A stretch of 64,000 nucleotides of DNA from Erwinia sp050410775. Its GTDB lineage: Bacteria > Pseudomonadota > Gammaproteobacteria > Enterobacterales > Enterobacteriaceae. Location: assembly GCF_050410775.1 (NCBI RefSeq), contig NZ_CP191229.1; one strand, written 5' to 3'. Below, one piece after another: positions 60,741 through 64,000 of this stretch. Positions within the stretch are counted from its first letter, which is position 1; the number at the start of each line of letters is the position of its first letter. A program made the position numbers and the translations under genes. Under the pieces are notes generated by a model, which saw only the letters and a program-made list of their open reading frames with translations, searched no databases and was not told where the DNA came from.

Positions 60741-62072
60741 ATGACAGAGCGCGTAACCCGGGCTATTCGTGGAAGCTTTTTTGATATCACCACTGCGGCG
60801 ATTAACCCGCAGAAGGCCGCCGATCACGCCCGTTATATTGAAGATGGGTTACTGCTGCTGAACGGCGGTGCGATCGTCGCACTGCAAACCTGGGAAGAGG
60901 GACGCCATCAGCTGCCCGATGAGTGCGAATTCACGGATTATCGCGGCAAGCTTATCGTGCCGGGTTTTGTGGACTGCCACATTCATTACCCGCAAACGGA
61001 AATGATTGGCGCCTTTGGCGAACAGCTACTGGAGTGGCTCCAGCAGTACACCTTTCCGGTTGAAAGCCAGTATCACTGCGAGACCCATTCCGCTGAGATG
61101 TCAGCCTTTTTCCTCCACCAGCTCCTTAGTAATGGCACCACCACCGCGCTGGTCTTCGGCACCGTGCATCCGCAATCGGTGGACGCGCTGTTCAGCGCTG
61201 CCGACCGGCTGGATATGCGCCTGATTGCCGGAAAGGTAATGATGGATCGCAACGCCCCCGATTGCCTGCTGGAAACGCCGGAGCAGAGCTACCGGCAGAC
61301 CCGGGAACTGATTGAGCGCTGGCATAACCGGGGGCGCCTCAGCTATGCTCTGACGCCCCGTTTTGCCCCCACATCCTCTCCGGCGCTGCTGGCAAAAGTG
61401 GCGCAACTGCGGGAGGAGTTTCCGGATACCTGGCTGCATACGCATCTCAGCGAAAATCACCAGGAGGTGGCGTGGGTAAAAACGCTTTTCCCGGAACGCA
61501 ACAGTTACCTGGACGTCTATCACCACTCCCGGCTGACCGGCAAACGCAGCGTTTTCGCGCACTGTATCCATCTTGAAGAAGAGGAGTGGACGTGTCTGCA
61601 GGAGACCGATTCCTCGATCGCCTTCTGCCCCACCTCAAATCTGTTTCTCGGCAGCGGCCTGTTCAGTCTGAAAAGCTGCTGTGAAAAGGGTGTCAGGATG
61701 GGTATCGGCACCGATGTTGGCGCGGGCACCACTTTTAACATGCTGCAAACCCTTGGCGAAGCTTACAAGGTCGGGCAGCTGCAGCAATACCGGCTGGCCG
61801 CCTGCGAGGCGTTTTATCACGCCACCCTCGGCGGCGCCCGGGCGCTGGATCTGGACGATCGTATCGGCAATTTTCTGCCGGGCAAGGAGGCTGACTTTGT
61901 GGTGCTCGATCCAGCCGTGTCGGCGCTACAAAAGATGCGTCAGGCGAACAGCCGCGATATCTGGGAAAAACTCTTCGTACTGATGACGCTTGGTGACGAT
62001 CGCAATATTGCGTTTACCTGGGTTAACGGTCAGTGCGTCTGGCAACATAACAGCGTGGAGAAGGTCGTATGA
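60741..62072 (+). CDS. guaD: Guanine deaminase
   Basis: Zinc amidohydrolase converting guanine to xanthine, 443 residues. The metal site DCHIHYPQ is near residue 83, THLSENHQEV and HCIHLEEEE follow, and GIGTDVGAGTTFNML gives the Asp ligand. Its product is the substrate of the xanthine dehydrogenase encoded next; the genes overlap by four bases. ATG at 60741 has AAAGGAAC upstream; the frame upstream to 60642 crosses the promoter and is rejected. Confidence 0.95.
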   Translation: MTERVTRAIRGSFFDITTAAINPQKAADHARYIEDGLLLLNGGAIVALQTWEEGRHQLPDECEFTDYRGKLIVPGFVDCHIHYPQTEMIGAFGEQLLEWLQQYTFPVESQYHCETHSAEMSAFFLHQLLSNGTTTALVFGTVHPQSVDALFSAADRLDMRLIAGKVMMDRNAPDCLLETPEQSYRQTRELIERWHNRGRLSYALTPRFAPTSSPALLAKVAQLREEFPDTWLHTHLSENHQEVAWVKTLFPERNSYLDVYHHSRLTGKRSVFAHCIHLEEEEWTCLQETDSSIAFCPTSNLFLGSGLFSLKSCCEKGVRMGIGTDVGAGTTFNMLQTLGEAYKVGQLQQYRLAACEAFYHATLGGARALDLDDRIGNFLPGKEADFVVLDPAVSALQKMRQANSRDIWEKLFVLMTLGDDRNIAFTWVNGQCVWQHNSVEKVV

Positions 62073-63514
62073 TCCAGTTTTTACTGAACCAGACGCTGGT
62101 GAGCGAAGAAAATATCGATCCTAATCTTACCGTGCTTAATTATCTGCGCCGCAATCAGCGCCGCAGCGGTACCAAAGAGGGCTGTGCCTCCGGAGACTGC
62201 GGCGCCTGTACCGTCACGCTTGGCCGGGCGGAACAGGGCAGGATGGTTTATGAAACGGTCAACAGCTGCATAACCTTTGTCAGCGCCCTGCAAGGCAAGC
62301 AGCTGATAACAGTAGAAGATTTGAAAGAGAATGACCGTCTGCACTCTGTGCAGCAGGCGATGGTCGACTGTCATGCATCGCAGTGCGGGTTCTGTACGCC
62401 GGGTTTTGTGATGTCGCTGTTCACGCTGCAAAAAAACACGGGCGGCTGGCAGCACAAACAGGCAGAACAGGCGCTGGCGGGAAACCTCTGCCGCTGTACC
62501 GGCTACCGGCCGATAGTGGCTGCCGCACGGCAGGCCTGCGAACAGCAAGAGGAGGACAGCTTCAGTCGGCAGGAGGCCAGTACGGTAAGCCGTCTTGAGG
62601 CATTAACAGCGACGGGAGATGAGGAAATCTCGGCTAACGGCAATCGCTGTCTGCTGCCCATTACCACGGAGCAGCTGGCGACGCTGTATGCGGCTAATCC
62701 CAAGGCCCGGTTGCTGGCGGGCGGCACCGATCTGGCGCTCAGGGTGACGCAGCAGGCGGAAGCATTGCCGCTGACGATCGCGCTCGATCGGATAGCGGAG
62801 CTGAAGCGCTGTTATCAGCAGGGAGATGAAATTGTGCTGGGAGCGGGCGCGTCGCTGAGCCACTGTTATGAGGTGCTCGCTGCCCGCATCCCTGCTGTTG
62901 CGCAGATGCTGACGCGTTTTGCCTCACAGCAGATACGTAATCAGGGGACGCTGGGCGGCAATATTGGCAACGCTTCGCCCGTGGGCGATACGCCGCCAAT
63001 GCTGCTTGCGCTGGACGCTTCGCTGATGCTGCAACAGGAAGGGCGCATTCGCCGCCTGCCGCTGGCCGATTTCTTTCTCTCTTACCGCAAAACGGCTCTC
63101 CGCGAGGGGGAGTTCATCCGCACCGTAAGGGTGCCGGAAGTGACAGGGTCACAATTCTTTCGCGCCTGGAAAGTGGCAAAACGCGCCGAGGATGATATCT
63201 CCGCGGTGCTGGGCGCATTTATGATTGAAACGGATGAGGCGGGAAACGTCTGTCGGGCGCGGCTGGCCTTTGGCGGCATGGCCGCGATCCCCATGCGGGC
63301 AGTGCGCTGCGAACAGCTGCTTACCGGCAAGCCTTTCACAACGGAAAGCCTGGAACTGGCCTGTGCCATGCTGGAACATGAATTTGCACCCGTAAGCGAT
63401 TTCCGCGCCAGCGCCGGTTACCGGCTGCTGGTGGCGAAAAATTTACTGCGGCGCTATCACGCTTCGTTTACCGGGGAACTTAACCTGCTGGAGGTGTCCG
63501 ACTATGTCTCATAA
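62069..63514 (+). CDS. xdhA: Xanthine dehydrogenase small subunit (2Fe-2S and FAD)
   Basis: A 481-residue subunit. The plant-type 2Fe-2S domain (EGCASGDCGACTV) and helical 2Fe-2S domain (CGFCTPGFVMS and GNLCRCTGYRPI) lie within residues 1-160. The FAD-binding domain follows (LLAGGTDLALRVTQ, GGNIGNASPVGDTPPMLLALDA). It delivers electrons from the molybdenum subunit XdhB to NAD. It overlaps guaD by four bases and xdhB by 11. Confidence 0.94.
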   Translation: MIQFLLNQTLVSEENIDPNLTVLNYLRRNQRRSGTKEGCASGDCGACTVTLGRAEQGRMVYETVNSCITFVSALQGKQLITVEDLKENDRLHSVQQAMVDCHASQCGFCTPGFVMSLFTLQKNTGGWQHKQAEQALAGNLCRCTGYRPIVAAARQACEQQEEDSFSRQEASTVSRLEALTATGDEEISANGNRCLLPITTEQLATLYAANPKARLLAGGTDLALRVTQQAEALPLTIALDRIAELKRCYQQGDEIVLGAGASLSHCYEVLAARIPAVAQMLTRFASQQIRNQGTLGGNIGNASPVGDTPPMLLALDASLMLQQEGRIRRLPLADFFLSYRKTALREGEFIRTVRVPEVTGSQFFRAWKVAKRAEDDISAVLGAFMIETDEAGNVCRARLAFGGMAAIPMRAVRCEQLLTGKPFTTESLELACAMLEHEFAPVSDFRASAGYRLLVAKNLLRRYHASFTGELNLLEVSDYVS

Positions 63515-64000
63515 TCGTCCTGTCAGAGCAGAAGAGGTTATCGCTGAGCAGTACCGTGAAGGCGTGCAAAGCGGCGTGGGCAGCAGTCATAAACATGAAA
63601 GCGCCGCCGGGCACGTTTCCGGTGAAGCGGTCTATATCGATGACCGGCCGGAACTCCCCGGCATGCTGCATCTCACGCCACGCCTGAGCGAGCACGCCCA
63701 TGCGCTAATCACCCGCCTTGATACTACCCCTTGCTACGCCATTCCGGGCGTTATCAGCGTTATCACCTGGCAGAACGTGCCGGGGGAGCTGGATATCGGT
63801 CCCCTTGAGCCCGGCGATCCGCTGCTGGCGAAAGATCGGGTGGAGTATGCCGGACAGATCGTGCTGGTGGTGGCTGCCGAAACCCCTGCTGCGGCGCGTC
63901 TTGGCGCAGAAGCCGCCATTATTGAATACCAGCCGCTGACTCCGGTGCTTGATGTCAGGGAAGCGCTGGAGAAGCAGCACTTTGTTCAGGCCCCCCACGT
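63504..64000 (+). CDS. xdhB: Xanthine dehydrogenase large subunit, 3'-truncated by window edge
   Basis: The first 165 residues of the molybdopterin-binding subunit. The a/b hammerhead domain begins SHKHESAAGHVSGEAVYIDDRPELPGMLH, the usual start of the fold. GAGG precedes the ATG at 63504, which overlaps the xdhA stop. The catalytic part lies beyond the window. An accessory xdhC would be expected after it. Confidence 0.92.
   Translation, partial: MSHNRPVRAEEVIAEQYREGVQSGVGSSHKHESAAGHVSGEAVYIDDRPELPGMLHLTPRLSEHAHALITRLDTTPCYAIPGVISVITWQNVPGELDIGPLEPGDPLLAKDRVEYAGQIVLVVAAETPAAARLGAEAAIIEYQPLTPVLDVREALEKQHFVQAPH

Overview
The window is a piece of enterobacterial chromosome, about 57% GC by eye. 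From cnu–ydgK–rsxABCDGE–nth at the left to ynfA and ydfG at the right, it keeps the gene order found around the replication terminus of E. coli (ydgJ, add, malYXI, ydgA, manA, fumC, tus, ynfLM, mlc, ynfK, ynfDBA). It also contains tus and two Ter-like sites. The protein variants and the missing E. coli neighbours (no fumA, uid or asr) suggest an Erwiniaceae member such as Pantoea, Erwinia or Mixta; that genus-level guess is weak.

Layout. 1-2951: end of a glycine-betaine operon (betB partial, betA). 2952-5050: a mosaic of palindromic repeats split by an IS110-family element. 5247-13569: a VOC protein, then nth and rsxEGDCBA on the minus strand, then ydgK and cnu. 13570-29040: inserted pentose/galactofuranose genes (ytfQRT-yjfF, then araBA divergent from araFGH-araC), with a toxin-antitoxin pair embedded in more repeats. 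29209-40433: the conserved ydgJ, add, malY, malX/malI, ydgA, manA and fumC. 40500-42490: tus, hns and two Ter sites. 42617-48198: AbrB-type permease, BetT-type choline transporter, a DUF1471 protein, TetR-msrA. 48317-52734: ynfM/ynfL, mlc, ynfK. 52865-56308: a four-gene osmoprotectant ABC transporter. 56727-60340: DHA2 efflux pump, ynfD, ynfB, ynfA, ydfG. 60741-64000: guaD-xdhA-xdhB purine catabolism, with xdhB cut by the window edge.

Functional links. Choline uptake (BetT), its oxidation to betaine (BetA, BetB) and a betaine-type ABC importer are all present, so osmoprotection is a theme. The ara and ytf operons are both pentose or furanose importers with CRP-like sites. guaD-xdhAB has a well-spaced sigma-54 promoter and an NtrC-like enhancer, which suggests use of purines as a nitrogen source under nitrogen limitation.

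The most striking observation is the IS110-family element at about 3387-4606. Its boundaries can be read because it splits a repeat that occurs intact elsewhere in the window. Its 5' non-coding end can be folded by eye as a bridge RNA. The predicted target loop carries a 9-nt left guide and an 8-nt right guide that match exactly the two halves of the repeat it sits in. The donor loop partly matches the element's own ends, and joining the ends would create a promoter with 17-bp spacing. The repeats are two paired palindromic modules, here called X and Y. They occur six and seven times, and at least one copy shows a compensatory change in its stem.
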